Below, in pieces: positions 33,777-41,662 of a stretch of 61,055 bases of DNA. The stretch comes from an uncultured Collinsella sp. (GTDB lineage Bacteria; Actinomycetota; Coriobacteriia; Coriobacteriales; Coriobacteriaceae), in assembly GCA_900758375.1 (NCBI GenBank), contig CAAERJ010000061.1, forward strand, positions 1 through 61,055, given 5' to 3'. The position numbers and the translations under genes are program-made. The notes beneath the pieces are model-generated. The model did no database searches. It had not been told where the DNA came from and was given only the letters and a program-made list of their open reading frames with translations. Numbering within the stretch: the stretch's first letter is position 1; each line of letters starts with the position of its first letter.

Positions 33777-34865
33777 CTACCTTTCCGTGCAGCTAATGCA
33801 GGGGTCGATGGTCAGGATAATCATGGGCACGTTGGCAAGGAGCACGCCCTGCAGCGCATGCGTCAGACCCGCCAGGTTCTGCGACGTCGGCGTGCGCACG
33901 CGGAAACGGTCCAGGTTCTTGGTACCGTTACCGCGCACATAGTAATACGCCTCGCCGCGCGGCTGCTCAATCACAACCTCGCCGCGCGCGCCGTCGGCCG
34001 GCGTAAGCTTGGTACGCCCGCCGATGCCGTCGTGCGGAATCTTGCCCACAAGCTCCTTGATGATGTCCATGGCCTGCGTGACCTCGGCGCAACGCACCTG
34101 GCAGCGGGCATAGCAATCGCCATCGGTAGCAACGATGGGCTCAAACGCGGCCAGATCCGCATAGGCGCCGTCACCGAACATGCGCACGTCGTAATCCACG
34201 CCCGAGGCACGACCGAACGGGCCGACCATCGAAAGCTCCAGCGCGTCCTTCTTGCTGATCACGCCCACGCCATGCAGGCGCTCGCCGCAGCTGTTGTCGT
34301 CCAAAAACGTATGCACCAGGGCCTCGTAGTCGGGACGCATGGCATCGAGCGTCTGCACAATACCCGCCAGCTCGGAGTCCTCGATGTCATGCTTAAGGCC
34401 GCCGATCTCGTTAATCGAAAGGATCACGCGGCCGCCGCAGGTGCTCTCAAAGATCTTGAGAATCTGCTCGCGCAGCGTCCACGAACGATAGAACAGCGCC
34501 TCGAAGCCAAAGGCGTCGGCGAGCAGGCCCAGCCACAGCAGGTGCGAGTGAATGCGCGAAAGCTCATGCAAAATGGTGCGGATATACTGCACGCGGCCGG
34601 GCACCTCGATGTCGAGCATGTGCTCGCAGGCGCTGGCATAGCCGCAGCTATGACCCACGGCGCAGATGCCGCAGATGCGCTCGGCGATGTAGCCAAACTG
34701 ATGCATATCGCGCTTTTCGGTGAGCTTCTCGAGTCCGCGGTGCACAAAGCCGATCTGTGGGATTGCCTCGATGACGCGGTCGTCCTCAATCACCAGGTCC
34801 AGATGAAGCGGCTCGGGCAGCACCGGGTGTTGCGGGCCAAACGGAATAACGGAGCGATGTGCCAT
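33777..34865 (-). CDS. echE: [NiFe] hydrogenase large subunit, group 4 (EchE/NuoD-like)
   Basis: Catalytic subunit of 362 residues, the normal length for group 4. All four Ni-binding cysteines are present: ERICGICAVGHS (C65, C68) and IDPCISCTER (C356, C359). This shows a true hydrogenase and not a Nuo-type subunit, which lacks them. The protein ends three residues after C359, so there is no C-terminal extension for a maturation protease to remove; CooH and EchE are known to share this. The enzyme should evolve H2 from protons with electrons from ferredoxin. Maturation genes (hyp) are not in the window. Confidence 0.93.
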   Translation of the reverse strand: MAHRSVIPFGPQHPVLPEPLHLDLVIEDDRVIEAIPQIGFVHRGLEKLTEKRDMHQFGYIAERICGICAVGHSCGYASACEHMLDIEVPGRVQYIRTILHELSRIHSHLLWLGLLADAFGFEALFYRSWTLREQILKIFESTCGGRVILSINEIGGLKHDIEDSELAGIVQTLDAMRPDYEALVHTFLDDNSCGERLHGVGVISKKDALELSMVGPFGRASGVDYDVRMFGDGAYADLAAFEPIVATDGDCYARCQVRCAEVTQAMDIIKELVGKIPHDGIGGRTKLTPADGARGEVVIEQPRGEAYYYVRGNGTKNLDRFRVRTPTSQNLAGLTHALQGVLLANVPMIILTIDPCISCTER

Positions 34866-34870
34866 GGACC

Positions 34871-35587
34871 TTACGCCTCCTTTTTCTGCTTGTCGCGGGC
34901 GGCCTTGGCGGCAAGCGCCGCGCGGACCTTGGCCGCTTTCTCGGGATCCATGGCGGCGAGCTTTGCCTCCATCTCGGCGGCCTTGAGCGCAGCCTTCGCA
35001 GCAGCTCCATCGTGCTGAGCATCGGAGCTGGTAGCCGCAGCGGGCTGGGCGGCGGCAGCGTTCACAGCATCGCCGGCACCTGCGGCGTCCTCCCCCGCAG
35101 CCGCAGCCGAGGCGGCCTTCTCGGCCGCGGCCTTGCGCGCCTTGGCCTCTGCGGCGGCACGGACCTTCATGGCCTTCTCGCGCGCGGCCTTCACCTCGGG
35201 CGTGATAACGCTCATGGGCTCGGCAGTCGAGACCTGGTAGAAAAAGCCCTTAAAGTCAATCTGCATGTCGGTAATGGCAAGCCCAAACAGGTCGTGCGCC
35301 TCGTTCTCAAACGGGAATACCGCCGGATAATACGAGCTGATGGACGGAATCTCCTGGTACTGGTCGATGCCCTCGACCACCAGGTTCTCGATCGCATAGT
35401 TACCGTCCTGAGCGATCTGCTCCTGTGCAGCACGAACGTTGATAAACGTATAGACCAGGCGATACGTGCCGTCGTCGACGTTGCGCTCGGCATGCATTTG
35501 CACAAAGCGCGCGCCGACGCCCTTGAGCGCCTGGACATGCGACAGGAGCTCGTCGATCCCGACGGTGGTATAGATAGCCTTTTGCAT
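34871..35587 (-). CDS. echD: Ech-type hydrogenase subunit EchD (NuoC-like) with Ala/Lys-rich tail
   Basis: Protein of 238 residues. The first 125 residues match the 30-kDa complex I / EchD family: TYRLVYTFINV, then SISSYYPAVFPFENEAHDLFGL, the family block around FENEAHDLFG. From about residue 128 on, the sequence is a highly charged Ala/Lys/Glu-rich extension (VKAAREKAMKVRAAAEAKARKAAAEK in short blocks), probably helical, ending in a second Ala/Lys helix DPEKAAKVRAALAAKAARDK. The usual EchD lacks this tail. Start overlaps the upstream stop (TAATG). Confidence 0.85.
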   Translation of the reverse strand: MQKAIYTTVGIDELLSHVQALKGVGARFVQMHAERNVDDGTYRLVYTFINVRAAQEQIAQDGNYAIENLVVEGIDQYQEIPSISSYYPAVFPFENEAHDLFGLAITDMQIDFKGFFYQVSTAEPMSVITPEVKAAREKAMKVRAAAEAKARKAAAEKAASAAAAGEDAAGAGDAVNAAAAQPAAATSSDAQHDGAAAKAALKAAEMEAKLAAMDPEKAAKVRAALAAKAARDKQKKEA

Positions 35588-36165
35588 TACTCGGCCTCCT
35601 TTGCAGCGGCGGGCTTCCCGGCAGGCGCGTCACCGGCACCGTCAGCCCCGGCCCCCGCAGCCACAAATCCGTCCTCGCCCAGCTCAACGCCACCGTCCCA
35701 GGTAGCAGCACCGCCCACGGTAAGCGGGTCACCGCCAGCACGCATCACGGCCTCCTTCTGATCCAGGATGCCGCACGCCTCCACGATGGCATCAATCACC
35801 GTCTCGGGACGAATGGCGCACCCGGGCGCGTATACGTCCACGGGAATCGCGCGGTCCACGCCTCCGATCACGTTGTAGGCATCGCGGAATACGCCGCCCG
35901 AGCACGCGCAGATGCCGCACGCCACCACGCACTTGGGCTCGAGCATCTGGTTGTAGATCTGGCGCACGACGGGCAGGTTCTGGGCATTGACCGAACCCGT
36001 CACCAAAAAGATGTCCGCATGCTTGGGGTTGCCGGTGTTGACCACGCCAAAGCGCTCCGCATCGAACAGCGGCGTGAGCGAGGCCAGCACCTCGATATCG
36101 CATCCGTTGCAGCTCGAGCCGTCGTAATGAATAACCCACGGCGAGCGCGACATTTTATGATCCAT
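35587..36165 (-). CDS. echC: Ech-type hydrogenase small subunit (EchC/NuoB-like)
   Basis: Electron-transfer subunit of 192 residues. The ligands of the proximal [4Fe-4S] cluster are visible: SSCNGCD (C19, C22), GICACSGG (C86; C88 is extra) and PGCAIRPE (C116). The family length is about 150, and residues after about 150 form an Ala/Gly/Pro-rich tail. It pairs with the large subunit and docks the hydrogenase to the membrane arm. AGGAGG lies ahead of the ATG. It follows the membrane subunit gene by 12 bases. Confidence 0.92.
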   Translation of the reverse strand: MDHKMSRSPWVIHYDGSSCNGCDIEVLASLTPLFDAERFGVVNTGNPKHADIFLVTGSVNAQNLPVVRQIYNQMLEPKCVVACGICACSGGVFRDAYNVIGGVDRAIPVDVYAPGCAIRPETVIDAIVEACGILDQKEAVMRAGGDPLTVGGAATWDGGVELGEDGFVAAGAGADGAGDAPAGKPAAAKEAE

Positions 36166-36177
36166 GAATGCCGCCTC

Positions 36178-39060
36178 CTAAATAAACACGTCGACGAGGA
36201 TGGGCATAAGATTGAGCAGGCCAAACACCAGCGCCACGCCCCATCCGAGCTTAAAGCAGCTGCGCCAGGTGCTGCGGGCAAAGGTGTTGTCGATCAGCAC
36301 CTCGACAAAATACGTCGCGGCCATCACGACCAGGGCTACGACCCAGCTCACCGGGTTGTCCCAGACAAAGAACATGCCCACCCACATCAAAAACAGCACG
36401 GTCTCGCACCAGTGCATAAGGGTCATCTTGGCCAGCGTGCCGCCGCTCATCTCGGTGGCGACGCCCTGGACGATCTCCTGATGCGCGTGATGCGAGTACG
36501 AAAGATCGAACGGCGACTTGCGCAGCTTGATGGTAAGTACCGCGAGCAGCGCGAGGAAAATGGGCGCGCTGTACACGATGATAGGGGCCGACTGCCCCGT
36601 CACGGCGATGGAATCGAAGCTGTCGGTGGCAAGGTACAGGCCCACGCTCATCAGCAGAACGGCGGGCTCGTAACTCATGACCTGCAGCAACTCACGATCG
36701 GCGCCGACCTGGGCAAACGGGCTTTGCGTCGAGGCGGACGCCAGCACCACAAAGATCGCGGCGAGCGTCACCATAAAGGCGCACAGCAGCGTGTTGGAGC
36801 CCGACACAAAGATGCCGCCGCCCACCACGGTAAAGATGAGCGCGCATGCCATATAGGTATCGTCCATGGTATTTACGCTGGCAGGGGCCTTGCGCAGCAG
36901 CTTGGCAACATCGTAGAAGGGCTGCAGCAGGCGCGGGCCCACGCGACCCTGCATGCGAGCCGAAAGCTTACGGTCAAGACCGTCGATCAGGCCGCCCACA
37001 AGCGGCGCCAGCAAGGCAAACGCCACGGTGCCAATAAAGATGCCCACGACGCCCGAACCTTCAAAATACTTGCCGCGCAGCACCGAGGGCGCACTCATGG
37101 CAAGCCGCTCGGGCCCAATCCACGCGCAACACAGCAGCGCAAACAAGATAATGCTGCAGCACACGACGCTACCCACGGGGCCAATACGCTTCTCGCCAAG
37201 GGCGTCCTCCGAGTACCAATTGCGCTTTTCGGCCTTCACCTCATGTCCCATCGAGCCGCGGAAATGGCGATATTTGTCGGTTCCCACACCCGAAAGATAT
37301 ACGTTGACGTGCGGTTTGTTGCTCACGCGGAACGACGTCAGCAGCACCACGGCGATAAACGCCACGATAACGACCATCAGATACATGGCGTCCTTGCCGA
37401 TAACGTACGGCACGCGGCCAAACACCATGGCCAAGTAAGGCGACACCAGACCGCTCGAGATAACCGGGAACGCCACGCAGCACAGAATCAGCAGCGCGGC
37501 GATGGTGTTGAGCGCCATCCATTCGGTCTTATGGACATTGACCTCAACGTTTTGAGCCGTGGGATCGACGCCCGAAAGCTTGGCAAGCCACTTGCCCCAG
37601 AAGTAAAACGTCGCGGCCGAGCCAAAGGCAAGCACCATGATCATGAGCACGTTGCCGGTCTGCGCAAACGCCACCAGGGCGCCCCACTTGGACACGAGCA
37701 TGCCAAACGGCGCCACAAACATGCCCATGATGCCCAGCATCATCAGACGCGTCAGGTGCGGCATGCGGCTGAACATACCGTCCATGTCCTCGATATTGCG
37801 GCTGCCGATATGATGCTCGGCCGTGCCCACGCACAGGAACAGCAGCGACTTGGCCACCGTGTGGAACAGGATCAGGAAGATGGCCGCCCACACGGCCTCG
37901 GGCGCGCCGACACCCAAGCAGGCACTGATGAGGCCCAAGTTGGAAATGGTGGAGTACGCGAGCACGCGCTTGGCGTTGCTCTGCGAGATGGCCATGAGGG
38001 CGGCGAGCAAAAACGTGATGGCACCCACGCTCGTGACCATAAAGCCGGTCACGGGATAGATGGCATAGAGCGGGCTCAGCTTGACCATCAGGAACACGCC
38101 GGCTTTGACCATGGTGGACGAGTGCAGCAGGGCGCTCGTGGGCGTGGGGGCAACCATGGCGCCAAGCAGCCAAGTGTGGAACGGCATCTGTGCGGCCTTG
38201 GTGAGTGCGGCGAGCGACAGCAGAATGACCGGCATCACCAGCAGCGCGGATTGCGCGGTTCCGGCGCCGGAAAGCTCGATCATACCCGAGATGGTCAGCG
38301 GCATACCGTTAACGTGCAGGTACATGAGGCCGGCCAAAAACGCGATGCCGCCCAGCATGTTGAGGATGATCTGGGTGAAGGCGTTCTTGATGGCCTCGGG
38401 CGTGCGCGTATAGCCAATCATAAGGAACGAGCACACGGTGGTGATTTCCCAGCCGCAGAACAGCCACTCAAGGTTGTCGCTCGTCACGATGACGAACATA
38501 GCCGAGAGGAACAGGAACATAAGCGCCAGGAACTGAGGGCGTCGGTCGGGCGCGGTCTGCCCGCGCAGCGCGGCCTCGTGCTCGTCGTGGGCCTGGAAGT
38601 CCTTCATGTAGCCCAGGGCATACACGCAGATTAGGCTGCCGACAATGCCGACGGCGAGGACCATGATCACGCTCATATAGTCCAGGTAGAGCGGCGTTGC
38701 GGTGACGGCTTCGGCCGCGGGCAGCGTCATGGCTGCAAAGGCGAGCGAGCCCACCAGCTGGACTATGCCGAGCACCGTGGTGAGCGCGTTCCTATATTTG
38801 AACGCGTTGTACAGGATGACGACGCACAGGATGACATCGATGGCGGAGCTGACGATCGAGAGCACATGCGAGGTGCCGGGGGCAACCTCAAAGCTCTGCG
38901 GGCCCGCGCCAAAAAACATGACGGCGACTACAGCTGTCACCGCCATAATGATGCCGGAACCTATGAGCCCCACCGCATCGCGGGCGCGGTCACCGTGCGC
39001 GAGCAGCATGCCCAGCGCCGGTACCAGCGGAAACAGGGTAAGGAAATACAGTAGCGTCAT
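36178..39060 (-). CDS. Fused Ech-type membrane subunits: EchA (NuoL-like) and EchB (NuoH-like)
   Basis: Membrane protein of 960 residues that joins two subunits normally encoded by separate genes. Residues about 1-650 are a NuoL/HyfB/EchA antiporter-type module with the conserved E in FCGWEITTVCSF, the K in LTKAAQMPFHTWL, and HSSTMVKAG. Residues about 668-960 are the NuoH/HyfC/EchB module: GLIDGLDRKLSARMQGRVGP, LLQPFYDVAKLLRK, VGADRELLQVMSYEP, RKSPFDLSYSHHAHQEIVQG. The frame is continuous with no stop at the joint (around 37050). A GTG at 37047 could allow internal start of the EchB part. The two modules pump H+ or Na+ during H2 release. GGGGGAG precedes the ATG. Confidence 0.9.
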   Translation of the reverse strand: MTLLYFLTLFPLVPALGMLLAHGDRARDAVGLIGSGIIMAVTAVVAVMFFGAGPQSFEVAPGTSHVLSIVSSAIDVILCVVILYNAFKYRNALTTVLGIVQLVGSLAFAAMTLPAAEAVTATPLYLDYMSVIMVLAVGIVGSLICVYALGYMKDFQAHDEHEAALRGQTAPDRRPQFLALMFLFLSAMFVIVTSDNLEWLFCGWEITTVCSFLMIGYTRTPEAIKNAFTQIILNMLGGIAFLAGLMYLHVNGMPLTISGMIELSGAGTAQSALLVMPVILLSLAALTKAAQMPFHTWLLGAMVAPTPTSALLHSSTMVKAGVFLMVKLSPLYAIYPVTGFMVTSVGAITFLLAALMAISQSNAKRVLAYSTISNLGLISACLGVGAPEAVWAAIFLILFHTVAKSLLFLCVGTAEHHIGSRNIEDMDGMFSRMPHLTRLMMLGIMGMFVAPFGMLVSKWGALVAFAQTGNVLMIMVLAFGSAATFYFWGKWLAKLSGVDPTAQNVEVNVHKTEWMALNTIAALLILCCVAFPVISSGLVSPYLAMVFGRVPYVIGKDAMYLMVVIVAFIAVVLLTSFRVSNKPHVNVYLSGVGTDKYRHFRGSMGHEVKAEKRNWYSEDALGEKRIGPVGSVVCCSIILFALLCCAWIGPERLAMSAPSVLRGKYFEGSGVVGIFIGTVAFALLAPLVGGLIDGLDRKLSARMQGRVGPRLLQPFYDVAKLLRKAPASVNTMDDTYMACALIFTVVGGGIFVSGSNTLLCAFMVTLAAIFVVLASASTQSPFAQVGADRELLQVMSYEPAVLLMSVGLYLATDSFDSIAVTGQSAPIIVYSAPIFLALLAVLTIKLRKSPFDLSYSHHAHQEIVQGVATEMSGGTLAKMTLMHWCETVLFLMWVGMFFVWDNPVSWVVALVVMAATYFVEVLIDNTFARSTWRSCFKLGWGVALVFGLLNLMPILVDVFI

Positions 39061-39205
39061 ACCATCACTCCCCCATGCAAAAACGCTGCAATTGTTTAAC
39101 GTTATAGCTCAATTGAGGAGTAGCGGCGGCGGGTTTTCGGTCAACTGGGGAGTTTTGTACGTGCGGGGTAAGGAGTCTGTCCGCATTGGAGCAGAGGGGC
39201 GGCAA

Positions 39206-39230
39206 GAAAAATGCGCCCCTGTGGGCGCAC
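39206..39230 (-). terminator. Rho-independent terminator of the orfA-like gene
   Basis: On the minus strand GTGCGCCC-ACA-GGGGCGCAT is followed by TTTTTC, 12 bases after the stop codon at 39242. Confidence 0.8.
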
Positions 39231-39241
39231 CATCCCGTTCG

Positions 39242-39637
39242 CTATTCCGCCTTTTTAACGCGCGGCTTGCGGCCGCGCGGCTTATCGACCAGCGCGGACT
39301 CACCGCTCTCGCGATACTGGCGGCACCAAGCCTTGACTGAAGACTCGCTGGGAATCCCGTGCTTGATCATGGCCTCGCGAACCGTCAGGCCGTTTTCCAG
39401 ACGGTCCTTAACCACGGCGAGCTTTACGTCGTACGAATAGGTGTGATGACGAGCGCCCGCATTGAGCACGGCGTCGGCACCGCCCACGGCATATGCGCGG
39501 GCCCACTGACGAGCCGTGGCCTGGGGAATGCCAAGCTTTGCAGCGAGGGCGCGGTGACCGACCCCCTCTTGGAGGATCTCGACGGCGCGCTGCCTAACCT
39601 CGGGCGCATGCGTGCGGGTCCTAGTTGCTTCCGACAT
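39242..39637 (-). CDS. Helix-turn-helix protein like IS3/IS150-type OrfA (orphan)
   Basis: Protein of 131 residues with two helix-turn-helix units: HRALAAKLGIPQATARQWARA (about 25-50, quoted in part) and TVREAMIKHGIPSESSVKAW (about 85-105), followed by a basic tail GRKPRVKKAE. This is the layout of OrfA in IS3-family elements such as IS150. No orfB and no obvious IS ends are next to it, so it is a remnant or a domesticated regulator. A clean terminator follows, which suggests that it is expressed. The ATG at 39637 is preferred; a GTG at 39646 is possible. Confidence 0.7.
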   Translation of the reverse strand: MSEATRTRTHAPEVRQRAVEILQEGVGHRALAAKLGIPQATARQWARAYAVGGADAVLNAGARHHTYSYDVKLAVVKDRLENGLTVREAMIKHGIPSESSVKAWCRQYRESGESALVDKPRGRKPRVKKAE

Positions 39638-40029
39638 ACCTGCCACTTCTTAGCCTTAACCGTTAATCTGCTTTCTTACGTGCTTGTTAGATAGTAGCAT
39701 TTTGCTGTTCCCGCGTAACAGTTAATTGAAAATCGCAACGGCGGCATCTGGGTATTTGCCATTCATTTGCAACAGTTCTTTAGGTTTTATTTACGCAGCT
39801 AGTTGGCTCGCGGCTCATTGACGGTGTTTTACCAACCAGATTGGTATCTTTTTGTTTGGCTGGTATGGTTTGTGCAATTATTAACCCCTCGTCAGTCCGC
39901 ACCTAACATGTCAGCTTTCCACTTGCTTCCCAACTTTCCACTTAACTTTCCAGCTTTCCACCTTAAGTGGTAAGTTAAGTGGAAAGCTGGAAAGAAGTTG
40001 GGAGACCGAAGCATGGGCGACGGACAGCC
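39638..40029. other. AT-rich intergenic region with small hairpins
   Basis: No coding sequence. It is visibly richer in A+T than its surroundings. TACCAACCAGATTGGTA (39830-39846) is a hairpin followed by TCTTTTTG, a possible plus-strand terminator. The right part (39910-39994) contains TTTCCA-rich repeats described separately. The promoter of the orfA-like gene should lie near 39660-39740. Confidence 0.4.
39950..39994. repeat. 45-bp palindromic repeat, left copy, flanking the AlbA_2 gene
   Basis: The unit starts CCAGCTTTCCACCTTAAG and ends GTGGAAAGCTGGAAAG. It contains the palindrome arms CAGCTTTCCAC and GTGGAAAGCTG. The right copy at 41538-41582 has the same orientation and matches at 43 of 45 positions. 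More TTTCCAC blocks extend to its left (39911-39949). Confidence 0.85.
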
Positions 40030-41499
40030 CTACTTCGCGAGTCGATACCGTTGTCGCGGGCTGCGCGGAAGCTCCATCGCCTCAATCTTGCCCGCACCAA
40101 TCAAGCCTTTTATGTGGTTGGAAACGGCGCTCCTGCTCAAACCCGAAGCGTCGGTGAGCTCCTTGGTCGAAGCCGAAGAATGTGTTGCCAGGTAATCCAA
40201 GATTGCCTCGTCCACATGCCCCACAGACGTCACCTGTTCCGCCCGCATTATCTTTCGCTTATCGAACGTCAACGAAAAAGAAACTGTCGAGTTCTTTGGT
40301 TCGGGCGGCAACATGTTTGCCCGCTCGAGCTGCTCACCTATCTCCTGATAACCAGTGCCGCGATTTTCGACCACGTAGCCACCGTCTGGGTACGGCGTGG
40401 TCTCGAGGATATTTGAAAGGAACTGGTTTCTGGATGACGAAACCCCAGAAACTCCCAGCGAATCGATCGTTACGTCGCCGTACAGCCCGCCGGGATTGAG
40501 AATCTCGACGCGGTCGATATACAGGTTGACCTGCACTTGTGAGCCGCGCGCGGCGGAAGAGTAGTCGCGGTGCATGAGCGCGTTCGCCACCGCCTCGCGC
40601 AGCGCCACGGGCGGATAATCGGGCACATCTTTCCGGAACGCGCCCTCGATAACCGCTGCGTTTCGGGTGTTTCTCGCAACGGCGGCAAGCACGTCCTCAA
40701 TCATGAAAGGGATCGGACCCAAAATGGTCTGAGAATCCACAAAACGCTTGTTATCACTTACTCGCTGCGTTTTTGTGGTCCCGGGGTACGCCGTAAAGGT
40801 CACATTGAGACGTGGGAAGAACTTTTGCGGAAACCGTCCCATCGCGACAATTGCAGCAAGCGTCGGCACGATTGCGTCGTCCACCCTTTTGGTCACATGC
40901 AGGTCAAGGAGAATCTCATCGTCGCTTCTGGTGCCCAAAAGCCTAGGGTGTAGCTCGCGCTGGCGTTTTATAAACCCTTGCAAAAGATCGGCGTCAAGGT
41001 CATCGAGCGTGGCACCTTCGACCGGCTCGTCGTCGTATGTAGGCTGAACATGCTCCTCCATAAAGCGATCGATTTCGTAGGGAGTCATGCGCCGGTCGCC
41101 GTCGCCCGTACGGATAAAGGACGAATCGTACATTCCGCGTGCCGCAATATAGCAGGGTTTATCGCGTGGATGCATTTCTTTGATGCGCGCGCAAAGCACC
41201 AGCTTACCCTCGAAGGGGAGCACTTGGATATCCGGCCTCACAACGGGCGTCAGCTTTTCACATGCAGAAGAGAGGGCGTCTTGCATCTTGCGGGCATCAA
41301 AACCCTCGACGGGCATAAACCCGTTCTTTTCGGAAATGCCGAGGATGATAAAGCCGCCCTGCGCGTTGGAAAATGCCGAAAGCGTCTCGACGATGCTTTT
41401 GGGGGGCGCGCCCTTGGCTTCTTTTACTTCGTACTGCTGGGTGTCGTTTCCTATTGTCCGCAGATGATGGATGACCTGCGCCAACCACTCCTCATTCAT
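40030..41499 (-). CDS. AlbA_2-type ATP-binding/HTH regulator
   Basis: Protein of 489 residues. The N-terminal AlbA_2 (Schlafen-AlbA_2) domain covers about 15-140: EVKEAKGAPPKSIVETLSAF, FSNAQGGFIILGISE. A middle part holds an HATPase-like region with REAVANALMHRDYS (about 300) and NPGGLYGDVT. A winged HTH ends the protein (about 425-480: ASTKELTDASGLSRSAVSNH). These proteins are predicted transcription regulators; some relate to defence. I chose the ATG at 41499 because GGAGG lies six bases upstream and the ten further codons come from the flanking repeat. The gene is bracketed by near-identical palindromic repeats, as if it were a cassette. Confidence 0.88.
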   Translation of the reverse strand: MNEEWLAQVIHHLRTIGNDTQQYEVKEAKGAPPKSIVETLSAFSNAQGGFIILGISEKNGFMPVEGFDARKMQDALSSACEKLTPVVRPDIQVLPFEGKLVLCARIKEMHPRDKPCYIAARGMYDSSFIRTGDGDRRMTPYEIDRFMEEHVQPTYDDEPVEGATLDDLDADLLQGFIKRQRELHPRLLGTRSDDEILLDLHVTKRVDDAIVPTLAAIVAMGRFPQKFFPRLNVTFTAYPGTTKTQRVSDNKRFVDSQTILGPIPFMIEDVLAAVARNTRNAAVIEGAFRKDVPDYPPVALREAVANALMHRDYSSAARGSQVQVNLYIDRVEILNPGGLYGDVTIDSLGVSGVSSSRNQFLSNILETTPYPDGGYVVENRGTGYQEIGEQLERANMLPPEPKNSTVSFSLTFDKRKIMRAEQVTSVGHVDEAILDYLATHSSASTKELTDASGLSRSAVSNHIKGLIGAGKIEAMELPRSPRQRYRLAK

Positions 41500-41508
41500 G
41501 CCGAACCT

Positions 41509-41597
41509 CCCAACTTTCCAACTTTCCACCTAACTTACCAGCTTTCCACCTTAGGTGGTAAGTTAAGTGGAAAGTTGGAAAGTTGGTGGAGAGCTGG
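41509..41597. repeat. Long inverted repeat and right copy of the 45-bp palindrome
   Basis: CCAACTTTCCAACTTTCCAC... (41509-41539) pairs with the segment ending at about 41587 over about 31 bases with one mismatch. Within it, 41538-41582 is the right copy of the 45-bp unit. The RBS of the AlbA_2 gene lies directly beside the left arm, so the repeat sits at the promoter. Confidence 0.85.
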
Positions 41598-41621
41598 GGC
41601 AGCAGTAGGCCAAGCGAACAA

Positions 41622-41653
41622 GAAAAAGGGCGGCAACCGGGTGGTTGCCGCCC
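41622..41653 (-). terminator. Rho-independent terminator of the surface operon
   Basis: On the minus strand GGGCGGCAACC pairs perfectly with GGTTGCCGCCC over ACCC and is followed by TTTTTC, nine bases after the stop of the giant gene. Confidence 0.92.
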
Positions 41654-41662
41654 CTCGCGTAG

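Noticed and set aside
37040..37080. Frameshift or lost stop as an explanation of the EchA-EchB fusion
   Set aside because: The frame is open across the joint without a change of frame, and both sides keep full motifs. A read-level error cannot be excluded, but nothing in the sequence suggests it.
36019..38634. 871-codon plus-strand frame opposite the hydrogenase membrane gene
   Set aside because: Same reason: the minus strand has strong NuoL and NuoH motifs; the plus-strand frame has none.
41500..41529. Upstream start of the AlbA_2 gene
   Set aside because: The ten extra codons come from the flanking repeat, and an ideal GGAGG RBS precedes the ATG at 41499.
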